A model generated the notes under the pieces. It did not search any database, had not been told where the DNA came from, and saw only the letters and a list, made by a program, of their open reading frames with translations. A stretch of DNA of 64,000 bases. It comes from Vreelandella zhanjiangensis DSM 21076 (lineage in GTDB: Bacteria; Pseudomonadota; Gammaproteobacteria; Pseudomonadales; Halomonadaceae). Shown piece after piece: positions 53,114 through 62,881 of the stretch. The stretch is taken from the NCBI RefSeq assembly GCF_000377665.1, contig NZ_KB898647.1:127559-191558 (forward strand), read 5' to 3'. Within the stretch, counting starts at the first letter, position 1, and every line of letters begins with the position of its first letter. Made by a program: the position numbers and the translations under genes.

Positions 53114-54259
53114 ATGCCTGCATGTCCGCTAAAGCTCTCTAGTTTATCTGCCATGAGCGATATTAAGGCAAGCCAGTGGGACGCCTTGGCTGGCGATCAG
53201 CCTTTTTTGCGCCACGCCTTTTTAAATGCGCTGGAGGTCAGCGGCTCTGTAAACCGTGAGACGGGATGGGAGCCATGTCATGCCTGTGTTTGGCAGGGCG
53301 ACCAGCTGGTCGGCGCACTGCCAATGTACCGTAAGCATCATTCATACGGTGAATACGTATTTGATTGGGGGTGGGCTGAGGCTTTGGAAAGGGCTGGTGG
53401 GCAGTACTACCCTAAGGTGCTCAGCGCTATTCCGTTTACTCCCGTTCCAGGCGTGCGCACGTTGCTGGCCAAAACGCCCAAGGCAGATGCGATTCGCGCG
53501 CTGCTGGCCTCCGCTTGGCAGTCACTCTGTGAACAACAGTCGCTCTCCAGTTGGCATTTACTGTTTGCCGATGAGCACGACGTGGCGGCCTGGCAGGCCC
53601 AGTTCCCCAAGCTCATTGCCCGTGAAGGCGTGCAGTTTCAGTGGCGGGATGCAGGCTTTGGCGACTTTGATGGCTTTTTGGCAAGCCTCACCTCCAAGCG
53701 GCGCAAAATGATCAAGCGCGAACGACGTCTGGTGGCTGAGCAGGGCCTCACCTTGGTTCGTCTGGAAGGCGAGGACATTACGTCGGAGGCGATGACCCAC
53801 TTTTATCGCTGCTATTCGATGACGTACCTCGAGCGTGGTCGCTCTCCCTATCTGAACAAGGCATTTTTTGAGCAGTTGCGCCAAACCATGCCTGAAGCGC
53901 TGATGCTGGTACAGGCGTGCCTGGATGGTAAGCCGGTCGCGTCTGCCCTTTACTTTCGCAGTGAAAAAACGCTTTATGGCCGCTACTGGGGCAGTGAGGT
54001 GGTCGCAGACTGCCTGCATTTTGAAGCCTGTTACTATCAGGGCATTGAGTACTGCTTACAGCGGGGATTGACACTTTTCGACCCAGGAACCCAAGGCGAG
54101 CATAAGTTAATACGCGGTTTTGCGCCCCAGCGCATACGTTCGCTGCACTATTTGGCTCATCCTGGCCTCGCGGCGGGCGTTGCCCAGTTCTGTCAGGAAG
54201 AAGGCGTGCATATCAACGCTTATCGGGAAGCGGCCTATCAAGCATTGCCATTCAAATGA
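53114..54259 (+). CDS. FemAB/GNAT-like protein (DUF482, peptidogalycan family)
   Basis: 381 residues of the DUF482/COG3146 family, a double acyltransferase fold related to FemAB and GNAT proteins. Seen: WDALAGDQPFLRHAFLNALE (part: FLRHAFLNALE), the aromatic YVFDWGWAEA, TSKRRKMIKRERR near residue 195, and near the C-terminus RYWGSEV and LFDPGTQGEHKLIRGFAP, which resemble the family core. The biochemical function is not established. GGGAG lies 6 bases before the ATG. It is 112 bases ahead of ftsB on the same strand, without visible terminator between. Confidence 0.82.
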   Translation: MPACPLKLSSLSAMSDIKASQWDALAGDQPFLRHAFLNALEVSGSVNRETGWEPCHACVWQGDQLVGALPMYRKHHSYGEYVFDWGWAEALERAGGQYYPKVLSAIPFTPVPGVRTLLAKTPKADAIRALLASAWQSLCEQQSLSSWHLLFADEHDVAAWQAQFPKLIAREGVQFQWRDAGFGDFDGFLASLTSKRRKMIKRERRLVAEQGLTLVRLEGEDITSEAMTHFYRCYSMTYLERGRSPYLNKAFFEQLRQTMPEALMLVQACLDGKPVASALYFRSEKTLYGRYWGSEVVADCLHFEACYYQGIEYCLQRGLTLFDPGTQGEHKLIRGFAPQRIRSLHYLAHPGLAAGVAQFCQEEGVHINAYREAAYQALPFK

Positions 54260-54370
54260 TGTGTGGCTCGCTGATGGTTCTGCATAATGGCATAATGCGC
54301 GCCGTTACCGTGGGTGGCTGTACCTTCTTTAACCCTTATATCATTTAGCCTTTATGTCAGGAGATCGGTG

Positions 54371-54712
54371 ATGCACAAATGGCTGGTGGTTGCGCTACTT
54401 GCCGTGCTGGGCTTGCTCCAATATACGCTGTGGTTGGGCAATGGTGGCTTACGTGATCTGCAAGTAGTGGAACAACGCGTTGCGATGCAAGAGGCCGATA
54501 ACCTGCCCATGCGTGAACGTAACGCCCGTCTGGCGGCCGAGGTCACCGATCTTAAAAACGGCTTGGATGCTATCGAAGAGCGTGCCCGAAGCGATATGGG
54601 CATGGTGCGCAGCGATGAGCAATTTTTCTGGGTACCCGGTGTGGCGATCGCGACCGAGCTGATAGGCATTAACGCAGGCTTGGTGACCCAGCCTCGGCTG
54701 AACCGAGAGTAA
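54371..54712 (+). CDS. ftsB: Cell-division protein FtsB
   Basis: 113 residues: a short cytoplasmic start, one membrane segment (about 4-22, VVALLAVLGLLQYTLW), then a coiled coil (about 28-72, with ERNARLAAEVTDLKNG) in the periplasm, and a conserved YxxPxE-like tail replaced here by FFWVPG. FtsB works with FtsL and FtsQ in the divisome. The ATG at 54371 has AGGAG 7 bases upstream. Neighbour of ispD as in most gammaproteobacteria, which confirms the assignment. Confidence 0.93.
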   Translation: MHKWLVVALLAVLGLLQYTLWLGNGGLRDLQVVEQRVAMQEADNLPMRERNARLAAEVTDLKNGLDAIEERARSDMGMVRSDEQFFWVPGVAIATELIGINAGLVTQPRLNRE

Positions 54713-54773
54713 TCTGCACAGTGAATGCATTTGCGATGAGTCAGCACGGGATGAGTAAGCTCGGAGAGTGGCG

Positions 54774-55472
54774 GTGAGCCGTGCATTGTGGTTAGTAGTG
54801 CCCGCTGCGGGCCAAGGGCGACGCATGGGCGCCGATAAACCCAAACAGTATTTGACGTTGGATGAGCGACCCATCCTGGCGCACACTCTAGCGAGGCTTT
54901 ATCAGGCGTTTCCTGACGCCACGCTGGTGCTGTGCCTGGATGCCGATGACCGCTGGTTTCAGCCTGACTGGGTGCCCTTTGCCCACTGGCAGCGCGTGCC
55001 CGGCGGAACGGAGCGTATGGACAGCGTATTGAATGCGCTGCATGCCATGCAGGCACGCGACAATGACATTGTGATGGTGCACGACGTGGCGCGCCCGTGT
55101 ATTACCCCGGGGGATCTGCGGGCGCTTTATCAGGCCGCATCAACTCACGCAGGCGGTGCGCTATTGGCGATGCCCGTGGCCGATACTATGAAGCGGGCCA
55201 ATGCCGAGCAACTGAGCACCCATACCGAACCCCGCGATGGGCTTTGGCATGCTCTGACGCCTCAGGGGTTTTCCTACGCGCTGCTGCGTCAGGCGCTCGA
55301 GAGCGCCCGGCATCAAAAGCGTGTAGTGACCGATGAAGCTTCGGCGGTCGAAGCGCTGGGCCATCAGCCACGCTTAGTCAGCGGGCGGCGGGACAATTTA
55401 AAAGTCACCCATCCTGATGATCTTGCCCTTGCCGCCGCTATTTTAGCAGCACAAACAGACCCGCTTATTTAG
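54774..55472 (+). CDS. ispD: 2-C-methyl-D-erythritol 4-phosphate cytidylyltransferase IspD
   Basis: 232 residues; joins CTP to methylerythritol phosphate in the non-mevalonate isoprenoid route. The CTP-binding signature PAAGQGRRMGADKPKQYL is at the start, followed by VPGGTERMDSVLNAL and VHDVARPCI, and the C-terminal DNLKVTHPDDLALA. Two GTG codons are possible starts (54768, 54774); GGAG lies 7 bases before 54774, so that is chosen. Followed by ispF after 9 bases. Confidence 0.95.
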   Translation: MSRALWLVVPAAGQGRRMGADKPKQYLTLDERPILAHTLARLYQAFPDATLVLCLDADDRWFQPDWVPFAHWQRVPGGTERMDSVLNALHAMQARDNDIVMVHDVARPCITPGDLRALYQAASTHAGGALLAMPVADTMKRANAEQLSTHTEPRDGLWHALTPQGFSYALLRQALESARHQKRVVTDEASAVEALGHQPRLVSGRRDNLKVTHPDDLALAAAILAAQTDPLI

Positions 55473-55481
55473 GAGCGCCTA

Positions 55482-55970
55482 ATGCGAATTGGCCATGGAT
55501 TTGACGTTCACCGCTTCGGACCCGGCGACCATTTAATGATCGGTGGCGTTAAACTGCCGTTTTCGCAGGGCTTTGTAGCCCACTCCGATGGTGATGTGTT
55601 GCTGCATGCGATTAGCGACGCGCTTTTAGGCGCCTGCGCGCTAGGCGATATCGGTCACCACTTCCCTGATACGGACGCCGAATGGGAAGGCGCGGACAGC
55701 CGAGCGCTGCTGCGCCACGTCATGGATCTGGTTCAGGCAGAAGGTTTTGGCATTGTTAACCTGGACGCCACGCTAATGGCTCAGGCGCCTAAAATGGCGC
55801 CGCATATTGAAACAATGCGCCAAACCATCGCTGATACGCTGAGCGTATCGCTGGGTCAGGTGAATGTTAAGGCGACCACTACCGAGCGGTTAGGGTTTAC
55901 CGGGCGTGGGGAAGGGATTGCCGCTGAAGCCGTGGTATTGCTCGGCCGGCTTGAGGGATCCAATGAGTAA
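55482..55970 (+). CDS. ispF: 2-C-methyl-D-erythritol 2,4-cyclodiphosphate synthase IspF
   Basis: 162 residues, family-typical; closes the ring of the cyclodiphosphate intermediate in isoprenoid synthesis. Zinc site residues are in GHGFDVHRF (D8, H10) and [18 protein letters not shown] (His near 42), with the substrate loop [10 protein letters not shown] and the C-terminal [21 protein letters not shown] is 7 bases before the ATG. Its stop overlaps the truD start by 8 bases. Confidence 0.96.
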   Translation: MRIGHGFDVHRFGPGDHLMIGGVKLPFSQGFVAHSDGDVLLHAISDALLGACALGDIGHHFPDTDAEWEGADSRALLRHVMDLVQAEGFGIVNLDATLMAQAPKMAPHIETMRQTIADTLSVSLGQVNVKATTTERLGFTGRGEGIAAEAVVLLGRLEGSNE

Positions 55971-57003
55971 GCTTCCTAGCTGGCAGCGCCGTCTGGATGA
56001 CGCCTTTGGGCCGCCCAAGCCCGGCCAGTATCGTGCCCAGCCTGAAGATTTTCTGGTTGATGAACACTTGGACTTTACCCCGGAAGCGCACGGAGAACAC
56101 CTTTGGCTGCGGCTTGAAAAGCGCAATCAGACCACGTTGGATGTGGTGAAAAGCTTAAGCCGACTGTGTGGCGTTACCCCGCGGGATATCGGCTATTCGG
56201 GCATGAAGGATCGGATTGCCGTTACGCGCCAGTGGCTAAGCGTGCATTTGCCTGGGCGCGAAGCGCCTGACGATCTGGCTGCCTCGCTTGCGGCGCTAGG
56301 TATTAAGGTGTTGGAGCAGGCCCGCCATCCGCGCAAGTTAAAGCGTGGCGTTCATCGCACTAATGGTTTTACGCTGCGCTTAACGGGTGAGGCCATCCAG
56401 GCTGATGATTTTGAAAACCGTTGGCAGGCGCTATGCAGGCAGGGAGTACCCAACTATTTTGGCCCCCAGCGCTTTGGCCCTGAGGGGCGCAATTTACACC
56501 GCGCCGAGGCACTGCTGGCGCGCGGTTGGCGTAAGCGCGATGATCGACAAGGAATGCTGCTTTCCACCGCGCGAAGCTTTCTGTTTAACGAACTGTTAAG
56601 CACCCGGCTGGCGGACGGTACCTGGGATCAGCCTGTTGCAGGCGATACGCTGATGTTAGACGGTACGCAAAGCGTGTTTAACGTGGATTCAGTGGATGAA
56701 AGCCTGATATCCCGCGCCGCTGAGCTGGACGTGCATCCAACCGGCGTGCTGTGGGGCGTGGGTGACAAAGACTCTGAAGATGCAGCGAGCTATGAAGCGC
56801 AGCTATCCCAGCAGTATCCTGCGCTGTGTGCCGGTTTAGAACAAAGCGGTGTGAAGCGAGCGCGCAGAGCCTTGCGCATGCGATTAACCGCGCCCCAGCT
56901 CACCTGGGAATCCGATGCCGTGCTACTCTCGTTTGCGTTACCGCGAGGCAGCTTTGCTACTGCCGTCATCGGTGAGTTAATTCACCACCCCGATATGGCG
57001 TGA
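55963..57003 (+). CDS. truD: tRNA pseudouridine(13) synthase TruD
   Basis: 346 residues; makes pseudouridine at position 13 of tRNA-Glu. Seen: [15 protein letters not shown] at the start, the catalytic Asp in [13 protein letters not shown] (about residue 80), [12 protein letters not shown], and [16 protein letters not shown]. Start at 55963 overlaps ispF; a longer frame from 55906 would run through ispF and is rejected. Followed by surE in the usual order. Confidence 0.95.
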   Translation: MSKLPSWQRRLDDAFGPPKPGQYRAQPEDFLVDEHLDFTPEAHGEHLWLRLEKRNQTTLDVVKSLSRLCGVTPRDIGYSGMKDRIAVTRQWLSVHLPGREAPDDLAASLAALGIKVLEQARHPRKLKRGVHRTNGFTLRLTGEAIQADDFENRWQALCRQGVPNYFGPQRFGPEGRNLHRAEALLARGWRKRDDRQGMLLSTARSFLFNELLSTRLADGTWDQPVAGDTLMLDGTQSVFNVDSVDESLISRAAELDVHPTGVLWGVGDKDSEDAASYEAQLSQQYPALCAGLEQSGVKRARRALRMRLTAPQLTWESDAVLLSFALPRGSFATAVIGELIHHPDMA

Positions 57004-57039
57004 TAGACACGGCTACGCTTGATTAACAAGGAGACTTCC

Positions 57040-57786
57040 ATGCGGCGACTGCTGCTTTCCAATGACGACGGCGTCCATGCCCCTGGGCTTAAAGCGCTGC
57101 ATGACGCGCTGCAGGCGCATGCCAATCTGCGTGTTGTAGCGCCGGATCGCGATCGTAGCGGGGCAAGTAACTCCTTGACGTTATCGCGGCCGCTCTCGTT
57201 GACGGCGCTGGATAATGGTTTTTATAGCGTTGACGGCACGCCCGCTGACTGCGTTTATTTAGGCGTTAACGGCGTTTGGGACGAGCATCCCGATCTGGTG
57301 ATATCAGGCATTAATCATGGCAGTAATCTAGGCGATGATGTGCTTTACTCAGGCACCGTTGCCGCCGCCATGGAAGGGCGTAATCTGGGCATGACCGCGA
57401 TTGCCATGTCGCTATGCGGTGAGCGCTACTTTGATACCGCCGGTAAAGTGGCTGCCAGCCTGATCGGCGCGGCCGACAGGCTCTCCCTACCCCCCAGAAC
57501 ACTGTTGAACGTTAACGTACCGGATGTGCCCTGGTCATCCATCAAGGGCGTCAAGGTGACGCGTCTGGGGTATAGGGGGCCGGCTGAAAAGCCGCTGCCC
57601 GTTGAAGACCCTCGCGGACGTACACGCTACTGGATTGCGCCGGTGGCTGCTAATGCCGACGATGGCGAAGATACCGACTTTGCAGCTATTGAAGCCGGTT
57701 ACGTGTCGATTACCCCGTTGCAAACCGATTTAACGCGCCATCCAGCGCGCCGTGATGTACAGGACTGGTTGGATGCCTTTGCCTGA
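57040..57786 (+). CDS. surE: 5'/3'-nucleotidase SurE
   Basis: 248 residues; a metal-dependent phosphatase acting on nucleoside monophosphates, important in stationary-phase survival. The metal site is complete: D8 and D9 in [10 protein letters not shown], Ser in GASNSLT and Asn in [24 protein letters not shown] lies before the ATG at 57040; the frame upstream to 57019 has no support. Its 3' end overlaps pcm by 14 bases. Confidence 0.96.
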   Translation: MRRLLLSNDDGVHAPGLKALHDALQAHANLRVVAPDRDRSGASNSLTLSRPLSLTALDNGFYSVDGTPADCVYLGVNGVWDEHPDLVISGINHGSNLGDDVLYSGTVAAAMEGRNLGMTAIAMSLCGERYFDTAGKVAASLIGAADRLSLPPRTLLNVNVPDVPWSSIKGVKVTRLGYRGPAEKPLPVEDPRGRTRYWIAPVAANADDGEDTDFAAIEAGYVSITPLQTDLTRHPARRDVQDWLDAFA

Positions 57787-58450
57787 GCTTTCACTCACTG
57801 AGCGTCTGGGACGAGGGATGACCTCCCAGCGCACACGAGACCGTATGGTTGATCGCCTGATTGAGCAGGGGATTCGCCACCCAAAGGTGTTGGACGTGAT
57901 GGCCAGCGAACCTCGCCATCTGTTTGTCGATGAGGCCCTGGCTCATCGCGCCTATGAGGACACTGCGCTACCAATCGGGTTTGGGCAGACGCTCTCCCAG
58001 CCGCTTACGGTTGCCCGTATGACCGAGCTGGTGGTGAAAGCCGAGCCGCGTCGCGTGCTGGAAGTCGGCACAGGCTCTGGCTATCAAACGCTGATTTTAT
58101 CGCGCTTAGTGAAAGAGCTTTACTCGATTGAGCGTATTTATGCCCTGCACGAGCGGGCAAGCGAGCGGTTGTGGCGGCTGGGCGCTGAGGCCAGATTGAC
58201 CGTGGCCGACGGCGGTGAAGGGTGGTCAGCGGCGGCTCCCTTTGATGTTATTTTGTTGACCGCCTGTGCTCAGACGCTGCCAGAATTGCTGCTTGAGCAG
58301 CTCAGCCGTGATGGGGTCTTAATTGCCCCACTTGAGGAATCTGACGGCAGCCAATGGCTTACCCAAATAAAGCGCATTGGCGGTGCCTTTGAAAAGCGGC
58401 GGCTTGAGCCCGTTCGCTTTGTACCCCTATTGCAAGGAGTGGTGGATTGA
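57773..58450 (+). CDS. pcm: Protein-L-isoaspartate O-methyltransferase Pcm
   Basis: 225 residues; repairs isoaspartyl residues in aged proteins with S-adenosylmethionine. Seen: [17 protein letters not shown] (about 67-83), the AdoMet motif [11 protein letters not shown] (about 97-107), [10 protein letters not shown] and [12 protein letters not shown]. The ATG at 57773 lies inside the end of surE, with AGGA upstream, implying translational coupling. The stop overlaps the TTG start of the next gene. Confidence 0.95.
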   Translation: MPLPELSLTERLGRGMTSQRTRDRMVDRLIEQGIRHPKVLDVMASEPRHLFVDEALAHRAYEDTALPIGFGQTLSQPLTVARMTELVVKAEPRRVLEVGTGSGYQTLILSRLVKELYSIERIYALHERASERLWRLGAEARLTVADGGEGWSAAAPFDVILLTACAQTLPELLLEQLSRDGVLIAPLEESDGSQWLTQIKRIGGAFEKRRLEPVRFVPLLQGVVD

Positions 58451-59415
58451 AGCGTAAAGCCTTGGGAATCTTTTTAAAAGGCGCCGGGATGGGCGCCGCT
58501 GATGCCGTACCCGGGGTATCTGGTGGCACGATTGCCTTTGTGACCGGTATTTATGAAGAACTGATCAATACCATCAAGCAGTTTAGCCCCCGTGCGCTGG
58601 TGGTGTGGCATCGCAACGGCTGGCGCGCCTTATTTCAGCATTTAAACCTGGCTTTCTTGATCCCTCTGCTTGCGGGTGTCGGGATCAGTCTGGTGAGCGT
58701 GGCGCACCTGGCGTTATGGCTGATGGAAGAACACCCGCTACTGCTCGATGGATTTTTCTTTGGTTTGGTCGCCGCTTCGGCGCTTGTCGTGGGGCAAGCC
58801 GGGAAGCGCTGGCGGTTCTGGTTTGTGATTCCACTGTTAGCAGGCCTGGTGCTGGCCAGCATGTTGCCGAGCTTAATGCCGCTGGTACTATTGATCGGCA
58901 ATGAAGCGCTCGTTGTCATGGTGGCCGGCTGTATCGCGATTAGCGCCATGCTGTTGCCTGGCGTCTCAGGCAGCTTTTTGTTGCTCACGATGGGACTCTA
59001 CGGCACGATTATGGGAGCTATTCGCAGCTTCGATATCACGATCATTGTGCTGTTTGGTATGGGATGTGTGGTTGGCTTGGCATCGTTTTCACGTCTGTTA
59101 TCCTGGCTGTTAAAACGCCATCATGACTTTACCATGCAGCTACTTTTAGGGTTTATTATCGGCTCATTGCCAGTTCTCTGGCCGTGGCGTGAGCTGTTAC
59201 GCTATCAAATAGGCCCTAGCGGGCAGATGATTCCATTGGATTATCGTTATTTGCTGCCGAGTGATTATGCGATGTTGACCGGCACTTCAGCGCAGGTCAT
59301 TGGCGTGGTGGCGCTAATGGCTATTGGCGCACTGCTGGTCGTATTGTTAAATCGTCAGGCAGGGCAGGCGACCACGTCTGATTCAAAAATACCGCGCAGC
59401 GCTGAAAAGGAGTAG
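58447..59415 (+). CDS. popT: DUF368 membrane protein, PopT-type polyprenyl-phosphate transporter
   Basis: 322 residues, about eight to nine membrane segments. It carries the DUF368 core with the twin motifs ADAVPGVSGGTIAFVTG (about 18-34) and LLPGVSGSFLLLTMGLYG, related through an internal repeat. DUF368 proteins were shown in other bacteria to recycle undecaprenyl phosphate across the inner membrane for cell-wall synthesis; here the role is inferred. The start is TTG at 58447, overlapping the pcm stop in TTGA, with a near-perfect AAGGAG 7 bases upstream, a clear case of a TTG start. Confidence 0.88.
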   Translation: MKRKALGIFLKGAGMGAADAVPGVSGGTIAFVTGIYEELINTIKQFSPRALVVWHRNGWRALFQHLNLAFLIPLLAGVGISLVSVAHLALWLMEEHPLLLDGFFFGLVAASALVVGQAGKRWRFWFVIPLLAGLVLASMLPSLMPLVLLIGNEALVVMVAGCIAISAMLLPGVSGSFLLLTMGLYGTIMGAIRSFDITIIVLFGMGCVVGLASFSRLLSWLLKRHHDFTMQLLLGFIIGSLPVLWPWRELLRYQIGPSGQMIPLDYRYLLPSDYAMLTGTSAQVIGVVALMAIGALLVVLLNRQAGQATTSDSKIPRSAEKE

Positions 59416-59422
59416 GGTTTGC

Positions 59423-60517
59423 ATGCGTAAAATCTTCATGATGTCAGCGTTAGTATTGGCGATTAGCGGGTGTGCCAATCAGCAGCATGGCGCTCCACAG
59501 GTACGTGATTTAAGCGAAGCGCGCAGCGCCGTGGAAAATTCGCCTCAATATACTGTAAAGCCCGGCGATACCCTGTATGGCATTGCCTGGCAGCATAATC
59601 TGGATTATCGGCAGTTGGCCGCGATGAACAATATCGAGGCACCCTATCAGATTCGTCCTGGGCAGATGATTGCCTTGCGTGATGGGGGCTCACGCTCTAA
59701 TAATTCACCGTCCAATAATGCTCAGCCTAATAATCAGCCGCAAAATGCCCGCAGTGAATCGCGGGGCGTAGTGGCGACGGGGTTAAATCCCCCGACGACG
59801 GCGGTAGCCAGTAATGACCAGGAACTCGATTGGCTGTTGCCTGACGAGTCGGCGATTGAGCGCAATCAACGTTTAAACGCTGAGGGTCAGACACAAGAGC
59901 GTGCTAATCGTCAGGCCGTTGAGAGCGCTGAGCAGGTAGCTGCTAGCAGCAATACGCCGCGTGAAGAGCCGGCCAAGCCAGAGGTCGTCGCAGCGGCTGA
60001 AGTAGAAGAGCCAAAACCTGAACCAGAGCCGGCGGCAGCGCCTGTACGCGAACCGGCGGAACAGTCCGTTGCCCAATCCGCGACACCTGCTGCCACGCCT
60101 CCGGCACGTCCAGACCGTTCATCGCGTACTTTCACGCCTGCAGAGACGATAAACTGGCAGTGGCCGACCGATGGTCAGGTCACCGGCAAGTTTGGTGAAG
60201 GAGACTCGATTACCGCCGGGATTGATATCGCCGGACAAAAGGGGCAACCTGTTAAAGCGGCTGGTCCTGGAATTGTCGTTTATGCAGGCAGCGGCGTACG
60301 TGGATATGGCAACCTCATCCTTCTTAAACACAATGATCAGTTCTTGAGTGCCTACGCGCACAACGACAGTTTAAGCGTTAAAGAGAATGATGTAGTGGAA
60401 GCGGGCGAGGTAATTGCCACCATGGGTAATAGCGATGCAGGAAGTGTCAGGCTGCATTTTGAGGTGCGTCGCGATGGACAGCCTCAGGACCCATTGGACT
60501 TTCTCCCCTCACGTTAA
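59423..60517 (+). CDS. nlpD: NlpD-like lipoprotein with LysM and LytM domains
   Basis: 364 residues. Lipoprotein signal with lipobox AISGC (Cys near 17), a LysM peptidoglycan-binding domain (about 42-86, TVKPGDTLYGIAW), a long Pro/Ala/Gln-rich disordered linker (about 90-240) and a LytM (M23) domain (about 245-362). The LytM zinc site is partly lost: ITAGIDIAG takes the place of the usual HxGxD, while RLHFEVR is kept. So, like E. coli NlpD, it is probably an activator of the amidase AmiC rather than an enzyme. It precedes rpoS, and an rpoS promoter usually lies in this gene. Confidence 0.93.
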   Translation: MRKIFMMSALVLAISGCANQQHGAPQVRDLSEARSAVENSPQYTVKPGDTLYGIAWQHNLDYRQLAAMNNIEAPYQIRPGQMIALRDGGSRSNNSPSNNAQPNNQPQNARSESRGVVATGLNPPTTAVASNDQELDWLLPDESAIERNQRLNAEGQTQERANRQAVESAEQVAASSNTPREEPAKPEVVAAAEVEEPKPEPEPAAAPVREPAEQSVAQSATPAATPPARPDRSSRTFTPAETINWQWPTDGQVTGKFGEGDSITAGIDIAGQKGQPVKAAGPGIVVYAGSGVRGYGNLILLKHNDQFLSAYAHNDSLSVKENDVVEAGEVIATMGNSDAGSVRLHFEVRRDGQPQDPLDFLPSR

Positions 60518-60558
60518 TCACGGCCTGCAGTTAGGCAAATGAATAACGGCAAGCTTTT

Positions 60559-60586
60559 TTGAATCAGCGTTAAGTCGCTGATTCAA
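60559..60586 (+). promoter_or_regulatory. rpoS: Perfect 11-bp stem-loop in the rpoS leader
   Basis: TTGAATCAGCG and CGCTGATTCAA enclose a 6-nt loop about 95 bases before the rpoS start. A T run precedes rather than follows it, so it is not a plain terminator for nlpD. A smaller hairpin (CGCAC-CGACA-GTGCG, around 60609-60623) and a CCTTTT/AAAAGG pair follow before the start codon. This could be part of an mRNA structure controlling RpoS translation. Confidence 0.55.
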
Positions 60587-60679
60587 CATAATAACAATAA
60601 TGGTATTGCGCACCGACAGTGCGACTACCTTTTAATTTTTTGGAAAAAGGCGGGCAGGCGATACTACGGGGGTAAGACC

Positions 60680-61654
60680 ATGAGTATGCTGGAGAAGGAT
60701 CTACAGGAGGTTGACCTGGATGCTGCCGAAGAAGCGTTGGATGACGCTGACGATGATGCCGCAGTGGAAGAGGATGCCTTTGAAAAAGCATTGGGGCGCG
60801 AGGATCGGCAGTCAACTCAAAGCTTAGATGCTACGCAAATCTACCTCAATGAAATAGGGTTTTCGCCACTATTAACGCCAGAAGAAGAGGTCTACTACGG
60901 CCGCTTGGCACGCAAGGGAGATGCGCTGGGTCGTTCACGAATGATCGAGTCCAACCTGCGGCTGGTGGTTAAAATTGCACGGCGCTACCTTAACCGGGGG
61001 CTAACGCTGCTTGACCTGATCGAAGAAGGTAACTTAGGCCTTATTCGTGCAGTTGAAAAGTTTGACCCTGAACGTGGGTTTCGCTTTTCAACGTATGCAA
61101 CGTGGTGGATTCGTCAGACTATCGAACGTGCGCTGATGAACCAGACGCGGACGATTCGTTTGCCGATTCACGTTGTTAAAGAGCTTAATATTTATCTGCG
61201 CGCAGCACGAGAACTGACCCAAAAGCTTGACCATGAAGCAACCGCAGAAGAAATTGCTGAGCATCTCGACAAGCCGGTTGATACGGTTAAGAAAATGCTG
61301 GGCCTCAACGAGCGTGTCTCCTCGGTCGACTACCCGATGGGTGGCGAGAGCGATAAACCGCTGATCGATACCCTGGCCGATGACGATGTACAAGGCCCCG
61401 AAGGCAGTCTGGTCGATGGTGATGTGCGTGAACACGTGGATCACTGGCTGGATGAGCTAAGTGATAAACAGCGCGAAGTCGTTGTGCGGCGTTTTGGTTT
61501 ACGTGGGCATGAAGCGGCAACTCTTGAGGAAGTGGGGGCAGAAATTGGCCTGACCCGTGAGCGTGTTCGACAAATTCAGGTGGAGGCGTTAAAGAAACTG
61601 CGCCGCTCGCTTGAGAAGCAGGGCCTTTCATTAGAGGCTATTTTCGAAAGCTAG
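60680..61654 (+). CDS. rpoS: Stationary-phase sigma factor RpoS
   Basis: 324 residues; directs RNA polymerase to general stress genes. Region 1 contains an acidic stretch (about 12-35), then region 1.2 ([21 protein letters not shown]), region 2 with [31 protein letters not shown] (parts: [15 protein letters not shown]), region 3, and region 4 with [19 protein letters not shown]. The acidic start is longer than in E. coli. Start at the ATG at 60680. It follows nlpD as in most gammaproteobacteria and ends in a stem-loop terminator. Confidence 0.97.
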   Translation: MSMLEKDLQEVDLDAAEEALDDADDDAAVEEDAFEKALGREDRQSTQSLDATQIYLNEIGFSPLLTPEEEVYYGRLARKGDALGRSRMIESNLRLVVKIARRYLNRGLTLLDLIEEGNLGLIRAVEKFDPERGFRFSTYATWWIRQTIERALMNQTRTIRLPIHVVKELNIYLRAARELTQKLDHEATAEEIAEHLDKPVDTVKKMLGLNERVSSVDYPMGGESDKPLIDTLADDDVQGPEGSLVDGDVREHVDHWLDELSDKQREVVVRRFGLRGHEAATLEEVGAEIGLTRERVRQIQVEALKKLRRSLEKQGLSLEAIFES

Positions 61655-61686
61655 CCGATACGACCCATTCAGTAGGCACTGCCTTG

Positions 61687-61717
61687 ACGCACCGAGTTTA
61701 TGCTCGGTGCGTTGTCG
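61687..61717 (+). terminator. Stem-loop terminator after rpoS
   Basis: ACGCACCGAG and CTCGGTGCGT form a 10-bp perfect stem with loop TTTATG, 32 bases after the rpoS stop. The following TGTCGTT is only partly T-rich, so strength is moderate. Confidence 0.75.
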
Positions 61718-61771
61718 TTAGGGCTAGGGTTTATTGAGCATTTATTATGTTATGTATAAGCGAGATATGTG

Positions 61772-62872
61772 ATGCGCCCGCTCGTGGCCCATATTGATCT
61801 AGACGCGCTGCGTCACAACTATCAGCTGGCGTGCCGCTGCGCACCGCAAAGCCGCTCTGTGGCGGTTATCAAGGCCGATGCTTATGGGCACGGTGCCGTA
61901 GAATGCGCTCGCGCACTTGAAAGCCAAGTGCCGGCCTTTGCGGTCGCGTGTATCGAAGAAGCCATTGCCTTGCGTGACGGCGGTATCAATAAGCCCATCG
62001 TGCTGTTGGAAGGCATTTTTAGTGCTGATGAGCTGCCGCTGGTAGACCGCTATGGGTTGTGGACGGCCGTGCATAGCGCGTGGCAAGTTGAAGCGCTGAT
62101 GGCATTTTCGCCTAGCCAGCCGATTCCCGTTTGGTTGAAGGTTGATTCGGGCATGCATCGACTGGGGTTTGATGTAGATAAAGCTCAGGCTGTCTGGCAG
62201 CGTTTGGTCAATGCGCCTCAAGTGACTGCGCTGCACTTGATGAGCCATTTTGCGACGGCGGATGCGAGCGACGGGCGCTATTTCAACCAGCAGATGCAGC
62301 ACGTGCAGACGCTGGCAAAAGCGCTTGATGCGCCCTTATGCCTGGCTAATTCACCTGCCACACTTGCCTGGCCTGCCGCGCATGGCGACTGGAATCGCCC
62401 TGGAATTATGCTGTACGGCAGCGACCCGCTGGAAGCTGCCAACGACATCACCCGGCAGTTGCGCCCAGTGATGAGCTTGCGCTCGGAAATTATTGCCCTA
62501 CGTGAGCTGGATGAAGGCGAGCAGGTAGGTTATGCGGGACGCTGGCGCGCCAAGCGTCGTTCGCGTATTGCCGTGGTCGCTGCGGGCTATGGCGACGGCT
62601 ATGATCGTCACGCGGTGGATGGTACGCCGGTGCTGGTCAATGGGCAGCGCTGCGCTATCGCCGGTAAGGTGTCGATGGACATGCTGACCATCGACGTTAC
62701 CGATTTGAAAGAGGCTGACATTGGCAGTGAGGTAGTGCTCTGGGGTACCGCAAGCACAGGTGAACTGCTGCCAGTCGACGAGGTGGCAGGCTACTGCGAT
62801 GCGATAAGTTATACTTTGCTGGCCGGGGTGTTGCCACGCGTACCCAGACGTTATCAAGAGTCCTTAGTGTAG
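61772..62872 (+). CDS. alr: Alanine racemase
   Basis: 366 residues; interconverts L- and D-alanine for peptidoglycan. The PLP lysine is K34 in VIKADAYGHG and the opposite base is the Tyr in VGYAGRWRA near 250. Other fold type III features: VDSGMHRLGF, HFATAD, RPGIMLYG and CAIAGKVSMDMLTID. The ATG at 61772 follows a GTG; both are possible. Whether it is the biosynthetic Alr or catabolic DadX is not decided, as no dadA is nearby. It is followed by the acyltransferase gene after 9 bases. Confidence 0.95.
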   Translation: MRPLVAHIDLDALRHNYQLACRCAPQSRSVAVIKADAYGHGAVECARALESQVPAFAVACIEEAIALRDGGINKPIVLLEGIFSADELPLVDRYGLWTAVHSAWQVEALMAFSPSQPIPVWLKVDSGMHRLGFDVDKAQAVWQRLVNAPQVTALHLMSHFATADASDGRYFNQQMQHVQTLAKALDAPLCLANSPATLAWPAAHGDWNRPGIMLYGSDPLEAANDITRQLRPVMSLRSEIIALRELDEGEQVGYAGRWRAKRRSRIAVVAAGYGDGYDRHAVDGTPVLVNGQRCAIAGKVSMDMLTIDVTDLKEADIGSEVVLWGTASTGELLPVDEVAGYCDAISYTLLAGVLPRVPRRYQESLV

Positions 62873-62881
62873 GTGGTACGT

